Source: Spongilla lacustris (Eukaryota; Porifera; Demospongiae; Spongillida; Spongillidae). Taken from it: a stretch of 64,000 nt of DNA. The notes beneath the pieces are model-generated. The model was not told where the DNA came from and made no database searches. It saw nothing but the letters and a program-made list of their open reading frames with translations. The DNA is taken from contig OX442436.1 of the NCBI GenBank assembly GCA_949361645.1, forward strand, positions 3,410,032 to 3,474,031. The letters are read 5' to 3'. Positions within the stretch are counted from its first letter, which is position 1. Each line of letters opens with the position of its first letter. The position numbers and the translations under genes were made by a program. Positions 37,201 through 48,937 of this stretch are shown piece by piece.

Positions 37201-38750
37201 GCATTGTGAATATCTCAGCCTGGAAATAACACATGGTTTAACATGGTTTATCATAAACCATTCAATGGTAAGTTAAATCTAACACACTTAGACATACTTC
37301 CCATATGATGCTAGAATTACTAACTAGTAATGGTTTACTTATTGAAAGTCGTTATTATGATTTTAATGATATTACAGGCATTGTGAATATCTCAGCCTGG
37401 AAATAACACATGGTTTAACATGGTTTATCATAAACCATTCAATGGTAAATTAAATCTAACACACTCAGACATACTTCCCATATGATGCTAGAATTACTAC
37501 CTAGTAATGGTTTAATTATTGAAAGTCGTTATTATGATTTTAATGATAATACAAGCATTGTGAATATCTCAGCCTGGAAATAACATAACATGGTTTATCA
37601 TAAACCATTCAAAGGTAAATTAAATCTAATACACTCAGATATACTTCCCTTATGGTACTAGATTTACTAACTAGTAATGGTTTAATTATTGATAGTCGTT
37701 ATTATGATTTTAATGATATTACAAGCATTGTGAATATCTCAGTCAGTGTAGAAGTAACACTTATCGTTTTTACATGGTTTATCATAAACCATTCAATGGT
37801 AAATTAAATCTAATACACTCAGCCATACTTCCCATATGGTATTAAATTTACTAACTAGTAGTGGTTTAATTATTAAAAGTCGTTTTTAGGATTTTAATGA
37901 TATTACAGGTATTGTGAACATCTCAGTGTAGAAGTAACACTTATGGTTTAACATGGTTTATCATAAACCATTCAATGGTACATTAAATCTAATTCACTCA
38001 GACATTGTTCCCATATGGTATTAGATTTATTAACTAGTAATGGTTTAATTATTGAAAGTCGTTATTATGATTATAATGATAATACATGCATTATGAATAT
38101 CTCAGTGTAGAAATAACACTTATGGTTTAACATGGTTTATCATAAACCATTCAAATGTAACACACTTAGACATACTTCCCATATGGTACTAGATTTACTA
38201 ACTAGTAATGGTATAATTATTGAAAATCGTTATTATGATTTTAATGATATTACATGCATTGTGAATATCTCAGTGTAGAAATAACACTTATGGTTTAACA
38301 TGGTTTATCATAAACCATTCAATGGTAAATTAAATCTAATACACTCAGACATCCTTCTGATATGGTACTAGATTTATTAACTAGTAATAACTTAATTATT
38401 GAAAGTCGTTATTATGATTTTAATGATATTACATGTATTGTGAATATCTCAGTGTAGAAATAACACTTATGGTTTAACATGGTTTATCATTAACCATTCA
38501 ATGGTAAATTAAATCTAACACACTCAGACATACTTTTCGTATGGTAATAGAATTACTAACTGGTAATGGTTTAATTATTGAAAGTCGTTATTATGATTTT
38601 AATGATAATACAAGCATTGTGAATATCTCAGCCTGGAAATAACATAACATGGTTTATCATAAACCATTCAATGGTAAATTAATACACTCAGATATACTTC
38701 CCTTATGGTACTAGATTTACTAACTAGTAATGGTTTATTTATTGAAAGTC
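34297..38750 (+). repeat. Satellite C, left arm (forward), ~179-bp monomers, about 25 copies
   Basis: TAGATTTACTAACTAGTAAT recurs at 34481, 34660 and 34839, a 179-bp period. Each monomer carries GGTTTAATTATTGAAAGTCG, TTTTAATGAT, a TCTCAGTGTAGAA or TCAGCCTGGAA box, the dyad ATGGTTTATCATAAACCAT, then ATTAAATCTAATACACTCAG and CATACTTCCCATATGG. Monomers near the left end mostly have CAGTGTAGAA. From ~36.3 kb towards the spacer some have CAGCCTGGAA (~36340, 37209, 37391, 37572, 38627), the type dominant just right of the spacer. Divergence between neighbours is visibly higher than in the right arm near 39-43 kb. Confidence 0.95.
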
Positions 38751-39085
38751 ACAACAAAACCAACAAACAAACACATACAACACAATGACAACAAGGACAC
38801 CCACCACATTGAACAATCCCCCACCACTAATGTCCCTCAGATTCGGACCGTCACCACTGATGTCCCTCAACGTACACCAAACTCCACTACCAACTGCCTA
38901 CAGGGCTCCCCCAAGCAAATCAAACTTCCTGTACTACCACACAACAGCTTCATACCCGCACACCACACCGACCCTCCAACACACTCATTCTTTTTAGAAC
39001 CCCTCTACCCAAATCATACAAAGACACACAATGGCGTAGAGGGATACCAAAAGAGACCAACACAAGTTGGCCCCTCCCTCTTAAA
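38751..39085 (+). other. Non-satellite spacer at the centre of the inverted satellite C array
   Basis: About 335 bp of A/C-rich, G-poor plus-strand sequence sits where satellite C changes orientation. It contains an ~18-bp repeat at 30-bp spacing (ACCACTAATGTCCCTCA at ~38823 and its variant at ~38853). A plus-strand frame starting in the left satellite arm (ATG 38730) stays open for 123 codons across the entire spacer. Its product would be Thr/Pro/Asn/His-rich with no domain I know. G-poor sequence rarely makes TGA or TAG, so the long frame may be compositional. The spacer could be a coding scrap brought in by the rearrangement. Confidence 0.6.
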
Positions 39086-42000
39086 TTATAACGACCTCTA
39101 ATAATTAAACCATTACTAGTTAGTAAATCTAGATCCATATGGACAGTATGTCTGAGTGTATTAGATTTAATTTACCATTGAATGGTTTATGATAATCCAT
39201 GTTAAACCATAAGTGTTATTTCCAGGCTGAGATATTCACTATACTTGTAGTATCATCAAAATCATAATAACGACCTCTAATAGTTAAACCATTACTAGTT
39301 AGTAAATCTAGATTCATATGGACAGTATGTCTGAGTGTATTAGATTTAATTTACCATTGAATGGTTTATGATAAACCATGTTAAACCATAAGTGATATTT
39401 CCAGGCTGAGATATTCACAATACATGTAGTATCATTAAAATCATAATGACGACCAATAATAATTAAACCATTACTAGTTAGTAAATCTAGATCCATATGG
39501 ACAGTATGTCTGAGTGTATTAGATTTAATTTACCATTGAATGGTTTATGATAAACCATCTTAAACCATAAGTGTTATTTCCAGGCTGAGATATTCACAAT
39601 ACATGTAGTATCATTAAAATCACAATGACGACCAATAATAATTAAACCATTACTAGTTAGTAAATCTAGATCCATATGGAAAGTGTGTCTGAGTGTATTA
39701 GATTTAATTTACCATTGAATGGTTTATAATAAACCATGTTAAACCATAAGTGTTATTTCCAGGCTGAGATATTCACAATACATGTAGTATCATTAAAATC
39801 ATAATGACGACCAATAATAATTAAACCATTACTAGTTAGTACATCTAGATCCATATGGAAAGTGTGTCTGAGTGTATTAGATTTAATTAACCATTGAATG
39901 GTTTATGATAAACCATGTTAACCATAAGTGTTATTTCCAGGCTGAGATATTCACAATACATGTAGTATCATCAAAATCATAATAACGACCTCTAATGATT
40001 AAACCATTACTAGTTAGTAAATCAAGATTCATATGGACAGTATGTCTGAGTGTATTAGATTTAATTTACCATTGAATGGTTTATGATAAACCATCTTAAA
40101 CCATAAGTGTTATTTCCAGGCTGAGATATTCATAATACATGTAGTATCATCAAAATCATAATGACGACCAATAATAATTAAACCATTAATAGTTAGTAAA
40201 TCTAGATCCATATGGAAAGTGTGTCTGAGTGTATCAGATTTAATTTACCATTGAATAATTTATGATAAACCATGTTTAACCATAAGTGCTATTTCCAGGC
40301 TGAGATATTCACAATACATGTAGTATCATCAAAATCATAATGACGAGTTTTAATAATTAAGCCATTACTAGTTAGTAAATCTAGATCCATATGGACAGTA
40401 TGTCTGAGTGTATTAGATTTAATTTACCATTGAATGGTTTATGATAAACCATGTTAAACCATAAGTGTTATTTCCAGGATTAGATATTCACAATACATGT
40501 AGTATCATTAAAATCATAATGACGACTTTTAATAATTAAACCATTACTAGTTAGTAAATCTAGATTCATATGGACAGTATGTCTGAGTGTATTAGATTTA
40601 ATTTACCATTGAATGGTTTATGATAAACCATGTTAAACCAGAAGTGTCATTACCAGGCTGAGATATTTCCAATACATGTAGTATCATTAAAATCATAATG
40701 ACGACCAATAATAATTAAACCATTACTAGTTAGTAAATCTAGATCCATATGGAAAGTTTGTCTGAGTGTATTAGATTTAATTTACCATTGAATGGTTTAT
40801 GATAAACCATGTTTAACCATAAGTGTTATTTCCAGGCTGAGATATTCACAATACTTGTAGTATCATCAAAATCATAATAACGACCTCTTATAATTAAACC
40901 ATTAGTAGTTAGTAAATCTAGATCCATATGGACAGTATGTCTGAGTGTATTAGATTTAATTTACCATTGAATGGTTTATGATAAACCATGTTAAACCATA
41001 AGTGTTATTTCCAGGCTGAGATATTCACAATACATGTAGTATCATTAAAATCATAATGACGACCAATAATAATTAAACCATTACTAGTTAGTAAATCTAG
41101 ATCCATACGGAAAGTGTGTCTGAGTGTATTAGATTTAATTTACCATTGAATGGTTTATGATAAACCATGTTAAACCTTAAGTGTTATTTATACACTGAGA
41201 TATTCACAATACTTGTAGTATCATCAAAATCATAACAACGACCTCTAATAATTAAACCATTACTAGTTAGTAAATCTAGATTCATATGGACAGTATGTCT
41301 GAGTGTATTAGATTTAATTAACCATTGAATGGTTTATGATAAACCATGTTAAACCATAACTGTTATTTCCAGGCTGAGATATTCACAATACATGTAGTAT
41401 CATTAAAATCATAATGACGACCAATAATAATTAAACCATTACTAGTTAGTAAATCTAGATCCATATGGACAGTATGTCTGAGTGTATTAGATTTAATTTA
41501 CCATTGAATGGTTTATGATAAACCATGTTAAACCATAAGTGTTATTTATACACTGAGATATTCACAATACTTGTAGTATCATCAAAATCATAACAACGAC
41601 CTCTAATAATTAAACCATTACTAGTTAGTAAATCTAGATTCATATGGACAGTATGTCTGAGTGTATTAGATTTAATTAACCATTGAATGGTTTATGATAA
41701 ACCATGTTAAACCATAAGTGTTATTTCCAGGCTGAGATATTCACAATACATGTAGTATCATTAAAATCATAATGACGACCAATAATAATTAAACCATTAC
41801 TAGTTAGTAAATCTAGATCCATATGGACAGTATGTCTGAGTGTATTAGATTTAATTTACCATTGAATGGTTTATGATAAACCATGTTAAACCATAAGTGT
41901 TATTTCCAGGCCGAGATAATCACAATACATGTAGTATCATTAAAATCATAAGGACGACTTTTTATAATTAAACCATTACTAGTTAGTAAATCTAGATTCA

Positions 42001-45000
42001 TATGGACAGTATGTCTGAGTGTATTAGATTTAATTTACCATTGAATGGTTTATGATAAACCATGTTAAACCATAAGTGTTATTTCCAGGCTGAGATATTC
42101 ACAATACATGTAGTATCATTAAAATCATAATGACGACCAATTATAATTAAACCATTACTAGTTAGTAAATTTAGATCCATATGGACAGTATGTCTGAGTG
42201 TATTAGATTTAATTTACCATTGAATGGTTTATGATAAACCATGTTAAACCATAAGTGTTATTTCCAGGCTGCGATATTCACAATACAAGTAGTATCATTA
42301 AAATCACAATGACGGGTTTTAATAATTAAGCCATTAGTAGTTAGTAAATCTAGATCCATATGGACAGTATGTCTGTGTGTATTAGATTTAATTAACCATT
42401 GAATGATTCATGATAAACCATGTCAAACCATAAGTGTTATATTCAGTCTGAGATAATCACAATACATGTAGTATCATTAAAATCATAATAACGACCTCTA
42501 ATTAAACCATTACTAGTTAGTAAATCTAGATCCATATGGACAGTATGTCAGAGTGTATTAGATTTAATTTACCATTGAATGGTTTATGATAAACCATGTT
42601 AAACCATAAGTGTTATTTCCAGGCTGAGATATTAACAATACATGTAGTATCCTCAAAATCATAATAACTACCTTTAAGAATTAAACCACTACTTGTTAGT
42701 AAATCTAGTTTCATGTGGATAGTATGTCTGAGTCTATTAGATTTAATTTACCATTGAATGGTTTATGATAAACCATGTTAAACCATAAGTGATATTTCCA
42801 GGCTGAGATATTCACAATACATGTAGTATCATTAAAATCATAAGGACGACTTTTAATAATTAAACCATTACTAGATTGTAAATCTAGATCCATATGGACA
42901 GTATGTCTGAGTGTATTAGATTTAATTTACCATTGAATGGTTTATGATAAACCATGTTAAACCATACATGTTATTTCCAGGCTGAGATATTCACAATACA
43001 TGTAGTATCATCAAAATCATAATTACGAGTTTTAATAATTAAGTCATTACTAGTTAGTAAATCTAGATCCATATGGACAGTATGTCTGAGTGTATTAGAT
43101 TTAATTTACCATTGAATGGTTTATGAAAAACCATGTTAAACCATAAGTGTTATTTCCAGGCTGAGATATTCACAATACATGTAGTATCATTAAAATCATA
43201 TTGACGAGTTTTAATAATTAAACCATTACTAGTTAGTAAATCTAGATTCATATGGACAGTATGCATATCTGAGTGTATTAGATTAAATTTACCATTGAAT
43301 GGTTTATGAAAAACCATGTTAAACCATAAGTGTTATTTCCAGGCTGAGATATTCACAATACATGTAGTATCATCAAAATCATAATAACGACCTCTAGTAA
43401 ATAAACCATTTCTAGTTATTAAATCTAGATTCATATGCACAGTATGTATGAGTGTATTGGATTTAATTTACCATTGAATAGTTTATGATAAACCATGTTA
43501 AAGCATAAGTGTTATTTCTAGGCTGAGATATTCACAATACGTGTAGTATCATCAAAATCATAATAACGACCTTTAATAATTAAATCACTACTTGTTAGTA
43601 AATGTAGTTCAATGTGGACAGTATGTCTGAGTTTATTAAATTTAATTTACCATTAAATGGTTTATGATAAACCATGTTAAACCATAAGTGTTATTTCCAG
43701 GCTGAGATATTCACAATACATGTAGTATCATCAAAATCATAATGACGACTTTTAATAATTAAACCATTACTAGTTAGTAAATCTAGATCCATGTGGACAG
43801 TATGTCTGAGTGTATTAGATTTAATTTACCATTGAATGGTTAATGATAATTCATGTTAAACCATAAGTGTTATTTCCAGGCTGAGATATTCACAATACAT
43901 GTAGTATCATTAAAATCATAATAACGACTATAAATATTTAAACACTTCCTACTTAGTAAATCTAGATCCATACGCACAGTATGTCTGAGTGTATTTGAAA
44001 TATATTTACCATTGAATGGTTTATGATAAACCATGTTAAACCATTAGTGTTTTTTCCAGACTGAGATATTCACAATACGTGTAGTATCATCAAAATCATA
44101 ATAACGACCTTTAATAATTAAACCATTACTAGTTAGTAAATCTAGATCCATATGGATAGTATGTCTGAGTGTATTAGATTTAATTTACCGTTGTATGGTT
44201 TATGATAAACCATGTTAAACCATAAGTGTTATTTCCTGGCTGAGATTTTCACAATTTATGTAGTATCATTAAAATCATAATGACGACTTTTAATAATTAA
44301 CCCATTACTAGTTAATAAATCAATATCCATATGGACAGCATGTCTGAGTGTATTAGAATTAATTTACCATTGAATGGTTTATGATAAACCATGTTAAACC
44401 ATAAGTGTTAATTGCTGAGATATTCACAATACATGTAGTATTATCAAAATCATAATGACGACTTTTAATAATTAAACCATTACTAGTTAGTAAATCTAGA
44501 TCCATATGGATAGTATGTCTGAGTGTATTAGATTTAATTTACCATTGTATTGTCGCAATACATGTAGTATCATCAAAATCATAATGACGACTTTTAATAA
44601 TTAAACCATTACTAGTTAGTAAATCTAGATCCATATGGACAGTATGTCTGAGTGTATTACATTTAATTTACCATTGAATGGTTTATTTTAAACCATGTTA
44701 TACCTTAAGTGTCATTTCCAGGCTGAGATATTCACAATGCATGTAGTATCATTAAAATCATAATGACGACTATAGATAATTAAACCATTGCTAGTTAGTA
44801 AATCTGGATCCATATGCACAGTATGTCTGAGTGTATTAGAAATATATTTACCATTGAATGGTTAATGATAAACCATGTTAAACCATAAGTGTTATTTCCA
44901 GGCTGAGATATTCACAATACATGTAGTATCATTAAAATCATAATGACGACCTCTAATAATTAAACCATTACTAGTTATTAAATCTAGATCCATATAGATA

Positions 45001-45081
45001 GCATGTCTGAGTGTATTGGTTTTAATTTACCATTGAATGGTTTATGATAAACCACGTTAAACCATTTTTGTTTTTTCCAGG
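39086..45081 (-). repeat. Satellite C, right arm part 1 (reverse orientation), ~178 bp, about 33 copies
   Basis: The same monomer as at 34.3-38.7 kb, but reversed: ACTAGTTAGTAAATCTAGAT, CCATATGGACAGTATGTCTG, TTAGATTTAATTTACCATTG, AATGGTTTATGATAAACCAT, TTATTTCCAGGCTGAGATAT, CACAATACATGTAGTATCAT. Copies are quite uniform, with few indels. One truncated unit lies at ~44535-44555. Many copies share the Xba-like TCTAGA and NdeI-like CATATG. The last monomer is cut by the LTR element after CCAGG (45077-45081). Short open frames starting MDLDL on minus recur in this unit and are not genes. Confidence 0.95.
45077..45081. repeat. Target-site duplication, left copy (CCAGG)
   Basis: CCAGG abuts the left LTR and is repeated exactly right of the other LTR (52329-52333). 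Intact satellite C monomers read TTCCAGGCTGAG with a single CCAGG, so the pre-insertion site is known and the duplication is a true 5-bp TSD. Confidence 0.95.
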
Positions 45082-45187
45082 TGTTGTAATACGAGCACTG
45101 ACTTAATTATCAAAACTGCGCATGCGCTAAATACATACGTGCATAATAGATGCGTACACTTACAATAAACATATACTTTATATCACA
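45082..45187 (-). repeat. 3' LTR (106 bp)
   Basis: It begins TGTTGTAATACGAGCACTGA and ends ATATCACA on plus, with TG...CA borders. It aligns without gaps to the other LTR, with seven substitutions, mostly in the ACATACGTGCATAATAGATG stretch. Confidence 0.95.
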
Positions 45188-45201
45188 ACTGTCTCTCTAA
45201 G
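45188..45201 (-). promoter_or_regulatory. Polypurine tract for plus-strand priming
   Basis: On the coding strand the bases just before the 3' LTR read TTAGAGAGACAGT, an interrupted purine run at the expected place between the last coding stop (45202-45204) and the LTR. The tract is short, so the exact primer is uncertain. Confidence 0.6.
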
Positions 45202-45824
45202 TCAGTAATAGTCAGGTGGTCGTATCGTGGTGCCGGTTCGGGAACGGGTAGCAATGGGACTACGTATAAACATTGGATTAGCGATGTTATCTGCTTGTGG
45301 TGACTCGGGTTGATTTACGCTGTCATTTCTTTTTGTTTGCTGTGGCACAGGCTGCTCAACATTTTGCTTATCACACATTCTCTCTGGAACTGGGGTTAGA
45401 TGACACTTGTTCCGTCGCAGATCTCCTGCAGGGGTATCCAAAATATAAGACCTCGGTGTCTCAGCAAGACCTTTAACTTCAGCTCGAGTACTACTGTTTC
45501 TGCTATCACTTATTCATACTTGTTGACCAATCTCAATATCTGGTCTCTGACGTACAGCATGTGCTTGATTATAGTTTTCTGCTTGTTTCATTTTGTATCT
45601 TTGACTCTGTCTTTTGAAGTGTTGTATATAGTCCCATTTGGGCATTAGAACCTTGAGATACTGTGGTAAAGTGGTGCGCAATTTGCGTCCCATCAGTAGT
45701 TCAGCAGGACTCAGCCCACACCAGGGCAATGGAGTAGTTCTGTAGTTCAACAAGGATATAGCCATGTCACGTTTGGCTGTTTGAACAGTTCTCTCTGCCT
45801 GCCCGTTGCTTTGCGGGTAATAAG
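45202..45824 (-). pseudogene. Integrase C-terminal part of the LTR element, beyond the insertion
   Basis: Reading from 45824 on minus, [19 protein letters not shown] carries the catalytic Glu of the DD(35)E integrase, followed by [20 protein letters not shown] and RKLRTTLP, all typical of Ty3/gypsy integrases. The frame meets TGA at 45514-45516, after QQV, where the family usually has Trp (VW), suggesting TGG to TGA. The same frame then continues to a genuine end with TPRSYILDTPAGDLRRNKCH and the stop at 45202-45204. The catalytic Glu and the two Asps are now 3.1 kb apart, so no active integrase can be made. Confidence 0.9.
45822..45824. repeat. Candidate 3-bp target duplication of the nested element (AAG), left
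   Basis: AAG here and at 48963-48965 flank the insert. Removing the insert and one AAG restores an integrase frame reading S-S-P-Y-Y-P-Q, as expected for the family. Because the last two bases also match the inverted repeat ends, a shorter duplication cannot be excluded. Confidence 0.6.
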
Positions 45825-45852
45825 TTCCCAGCAACAAATTTTTGGGCAAGAT
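45825..45852 (+). repeat. Left terminal inverted repeat of nested element
   Basis: TTCCCAGCAACAAATTTTTG plus GGCAAGAT pairs with the right end at 24 of 28 positions, the first ten without mismatch. Confidence 0.8.
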
Positions 45853-46075
45853 TCCTGCCAAGAACTTGCCCAGAACTTGCCAAGAACTTGCCAAGAATTT
45901 GCCAAGAACTTGCCAAGATCTGGCCAAGACCTTGCCCAGGATGCCAAGATTATGCCGGCCAAGTTCTCGCCAAGATCCGGCCAAGTTCTCGCCAAGATCT
46001 GGCCAAGACCTTGCCTAAGATCTTATCCAAGATGATCCCAAGATATGATGACAAGATCTTGGCCAAGATGTTATA
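45849..46075 (+). repeat. Left subterminal repeats (CCAAGAACTTG / CCAAGATCTGG motifs)
   Basis: About twenty copies of an ~11-16-bp motif built on GCCAAGA(A/T)CTTG follow one another, first tightly (GCCAAGAACTTGCCAAGAA), then spaced (GCCAAGATCCGGCCAAGTTC). Many are self-complementary around AAGATCTTGG or AAGAACTTGG. Such clusters near TIRs are typical transposase-binding regions. The shifted open frames rich in [10 protein letters not shown] or [10 protein letters not shown] are products of this repeat. Confidence 0.85.
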
Positions 46076-46505
46076 ATATAATAAATTATATGAAGTTAAC
46101 TGATTGAATGAAGCACATTTTTAACAGCACATGCATGAAATGGGTGGTGTTATACAATATGAGTGTTCGATCTGCATTTGTAATGCCCAAGGCCAGCAGG
46201 AATATAGACTGACATTAGCTAATAGAACAGTGCATACAAATCATAATGTGGCACACATTAAAACATTTTATATTTTACACGTAAATTTAGGGAATTACAC
46301 AATTTTTAAAAACAAAATGGTAACTGACCTAAACTACCTCACATGACAGCTTAACAATTCAAAGAAAAAACTCATCTAAATAACTGTCCAGTTTCATAGT
46401 GCCCAATATGAAAGCAGCAATCCCTATTGAACGGCAACTGACACTTCCTGAAGCAGAAAGAAAAATGAGCATCAGCATGAAAGGATTTATTTCACTTACA
46501 TGTAC
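46076..46505. other. Nested element, left interior: no recognised gene
   Basis: AT-rich sequence. A 71-codon plus-strand frame (46131-46346) has no known motif or splice context and is not called. A second AATAAA for minus-strand transcription lies near 46484. Confidence 0.4.
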
Positions 46506-47585
46506 TTTATTTGTTCAGCTTTTTACGCTTGTAAACGACACTTTTGATTAGTGAATCACTGATTTTTTCAGCACCAATTCAGCCACTGTTCCTTTCCCCA
46601 ACTTTTCTGTCTGTTAGGGAAATTAAATAGATGGCCATGGAAGATCAATAATATAACCTGTATTAATATATATAGAATTGCACCTTCAATGAGCTTCACT
46701 CTAGCTGGTGACATATGTGGGGTTTTTTTTGGCTGCATGCTGCTGCTGCTGGCTTTAGTTAACTCCTTATAGCAGCCTCTACTTGGGCGAACATAGCATC
46801 CAGTAAGACCAGAGTTAAGTTGATCTTCAAAAGTTTGATTCACACCACTTTTCTGTTCAGATAAAATACATGTAAATATGTGCATCATGCAATACACTTA
46901 CAGATACGATGAGGCTCTCATTCAGGTTACCTGCTGAATGTTACAAACATAGTTATAGAAGCATTATACATGTACTACTCAATATGTGATGTGCATGCGG
47001 TTTTGAGCAAACCTTCATCCTCTGCAGGATCTGGAAAATTACACTCCCTACTGTATGAAATGAATCTCCAAAAGGCAATAAATCGTCTCAGCCTTATTTT
47101 GCAAGATCCTGCATGATAAAATCCTTCTGCATGTACCTAAATATTACATGCATATATATACATGTATATACATTCATACATTAAACAAACATCAAAACAG
47201 TTTTATACCTCTAGCTCAATTTTGTGTTTTCATATTTTGAGATGGTTGCTGTTTATAACAAAAAAAAAGAAATAATATGACTAAATGTGAGTTGCTTATA
47301 CTGATGTTTGCAATATGCGTAGATTGGAATGGGTTTTTATTATAAGTAATGTAGCTAGGTATTAATAATAATCCCTTACTATTATTTATATCACTGCCGC
47401 AGTCCACTTTCTTGCTTAGTAGCTTCTGTGCAAAATAATAATAGATTACACTGTACATGTATGTATTTAAAAAAAAAACATTAAATGATTTTTTTAATCT
47501 ATCATACCTCACTTCTGCATTCAATTGTTGGTGTCTTCTGAATTGATTCTCCCCGGCTTTCCCTCTCTTTTCCTTTTCCACACTT
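46506..47585 (-). CDS. Spliced gene of unknown function inside the nested TIR element (partial, 3' end)
   Basis: Six putative minus-strand exons with GT-AG borders: 47585-47508, 47425-47380, 47126-47013, 46930-46902, 46852-46684 and 46606-46548 (TAA stop), followed by AATAAA at 46506-46511, 37 bases after the stop. Lengths 78, 46, 114, 29, 169 and 59 sum to 495, and every junction keeps phase, giving 164 codons. Introns are 82, 253, 82, 49 and 77 bp. The predicted peptide includes KCGKGKERESRGESIQK, RLRRFIAFWRFISYSREC, LNSGLTGCYVRPSRGCYKEL and TPHMSPARVKLIE. It is basic, with Cys and Ser, and matches no family I know. A further 5' exon may end at a GTATTT donor at 47645 (WKSLSENDEE in phase 0). 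The start codon is not found. Splicing is inferred from sequence only. Confidence 0.45.
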
Positions 47586-48866
47586 CTATTATCATGTTGA
47601 TAGTATATTGTACATTAATGATTGTACACCAAGAGAAATAAATACCTCTTCATCATTTTCACTGAGTGATTTCCATACTTAAGCTTTTCACAACTGTATC
47701 AGAGGATGAGAACATAGTCTTGCAAGTGTATTGATGTTTTGCAAAACAAATCACTATACACAGTTGGGTACACGTATTGCTTGATACCTCTTTTTTCACT
47801 TTGATATATAATAAGGGGTGGCGTAAAAAAAAAGCGCATACATATGCACGTATCTACACTTTTATCCATAGCCATGCCTGATTCAAGCATAACGATTTTA
47901 GCAAACTAAAAAAAGTGACCAACGTACGTACATGTATATGTACACGATCGCGATCTCTCAACAGTTGATCGATCGATCGCGTACGCATCCATGTATGCCC
48001 AAATCATAGATGGAGCCCAAACGTTTTTATATCTACACATGTTTGATCTAGCAGTATACTAGCTATAACAGCGCTAGCGTTGCTAACACTACATGTAAAA
48101 ATTAAAATAATTCGCGTGCCCGCATTACTACTAGCCCAAAATTTTTAAGTCTGGCTGTCCCAAACTAAAGATCATCCTTCGGTAGATTGGCCTCTATGAC
48201 CTATATATAGCCAGCTATGTATATGCACGTTACAACTATACGTGTTTATCATTACACCATTGTAAAGTATCCCCGGTTGATCCAACGTATGGGGTATCTT
48301 TATTTAAACAAGAACACTTACAAGTTTAAGGCGTTTTGTCTTCATTTTCAAGCAGTACATTGCCCTTGTGGTATCTAGCGTATAAATTTTTTGGCGCCAC
48401 GAGCAGATCACGTGCACGTTTTAACCGTTAATTGGAGAGAATTTTTTTTAACATTTGAGCAATCCAATTTGTCAGTGTTAACGTTATGTCCCAACTACCC
48501 AAGCTTGATTTATAGCAAATGCAGCAGTGGATATGTCCTTCGTAAAAGTATCTGATTATTTCAGTAGTAACCATCAAATGCAAGTCATCAAACATATCCC
48601 TATAATCAAACATTCTACAACGGATCATGATATATAATATTTGATCTACCAAAAGTTTTTGTATTCACAGATAAGAGTTGTACTTTCATGTGTTACTTTT
48701 GCTTACACAAATGTCTACACATTCAATTGATGTAATTGTGTATCAGCTATAGCCTGGTCTAATCGATATTACATCATAAATTGAATCCAGCTATACACAC
48801 ATTATGTATTCGTTTACTTCATTGAACTTTCATATATTAAAATGAACATAATTTATTTTTGGTGAC
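47586..48866. other. Nested element, right interior: possible promoter side, no secure gene
   Basis: This is 5' of the spliced gene on minus. It contains CGATCG-rich dyads (47945-47985) and CACGTG near 48410. A possible first exon starts at ATG ~47890 (MLESGMAMDKS before a GTAGAT donor), but linking exons are unclear. A 74-codon frame at 48428-48652 has no known domain. Confidence 0.35.
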
Positions 48867-48937
48867 TTCTTGGCCTCCTGGCAGGATCTTGGCAGGATCT
48901 TGTCCATCTGGCCAAGATCCTGCCAGGAGGCCAAGAA
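48867..48937. repeat. Perfect 27-bp inverted repeat (hairpin) at right end of nested element
   Basis: 48867-48893 (contains GGCCTCCTGGCAGGATC) is the exact reverse complement of 48911-48937 with a 17-base spacer (AGGATCTTGTCCATCTG). It is GC-rich in an AT-rich element and lies 27 bp from the element end. The same GCCAAGATCC motif forms the subterminal repeats on the left. Confidence 0.95.

Noticed and set aside
39314..42893. Minus-strand 60-codon frames starting MDLDL
   Set aside because: Products of satellite C monomers; the start and stop are both part of the repeat.
45747..46076. Frames rich in [10 protein letters not shown] or LPRTCQE around the left end of the nested element
   Set aside because: They are translations of the subterminal CCAAGAACTTG repeats in various frames.
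47219..47258. A seventh exon in the nested-element gene (acceptor AAACAG, donor GTATAA)
   Set aside because: All three frames contain a stop, and skipping it joins the flanking exons in correct phase.
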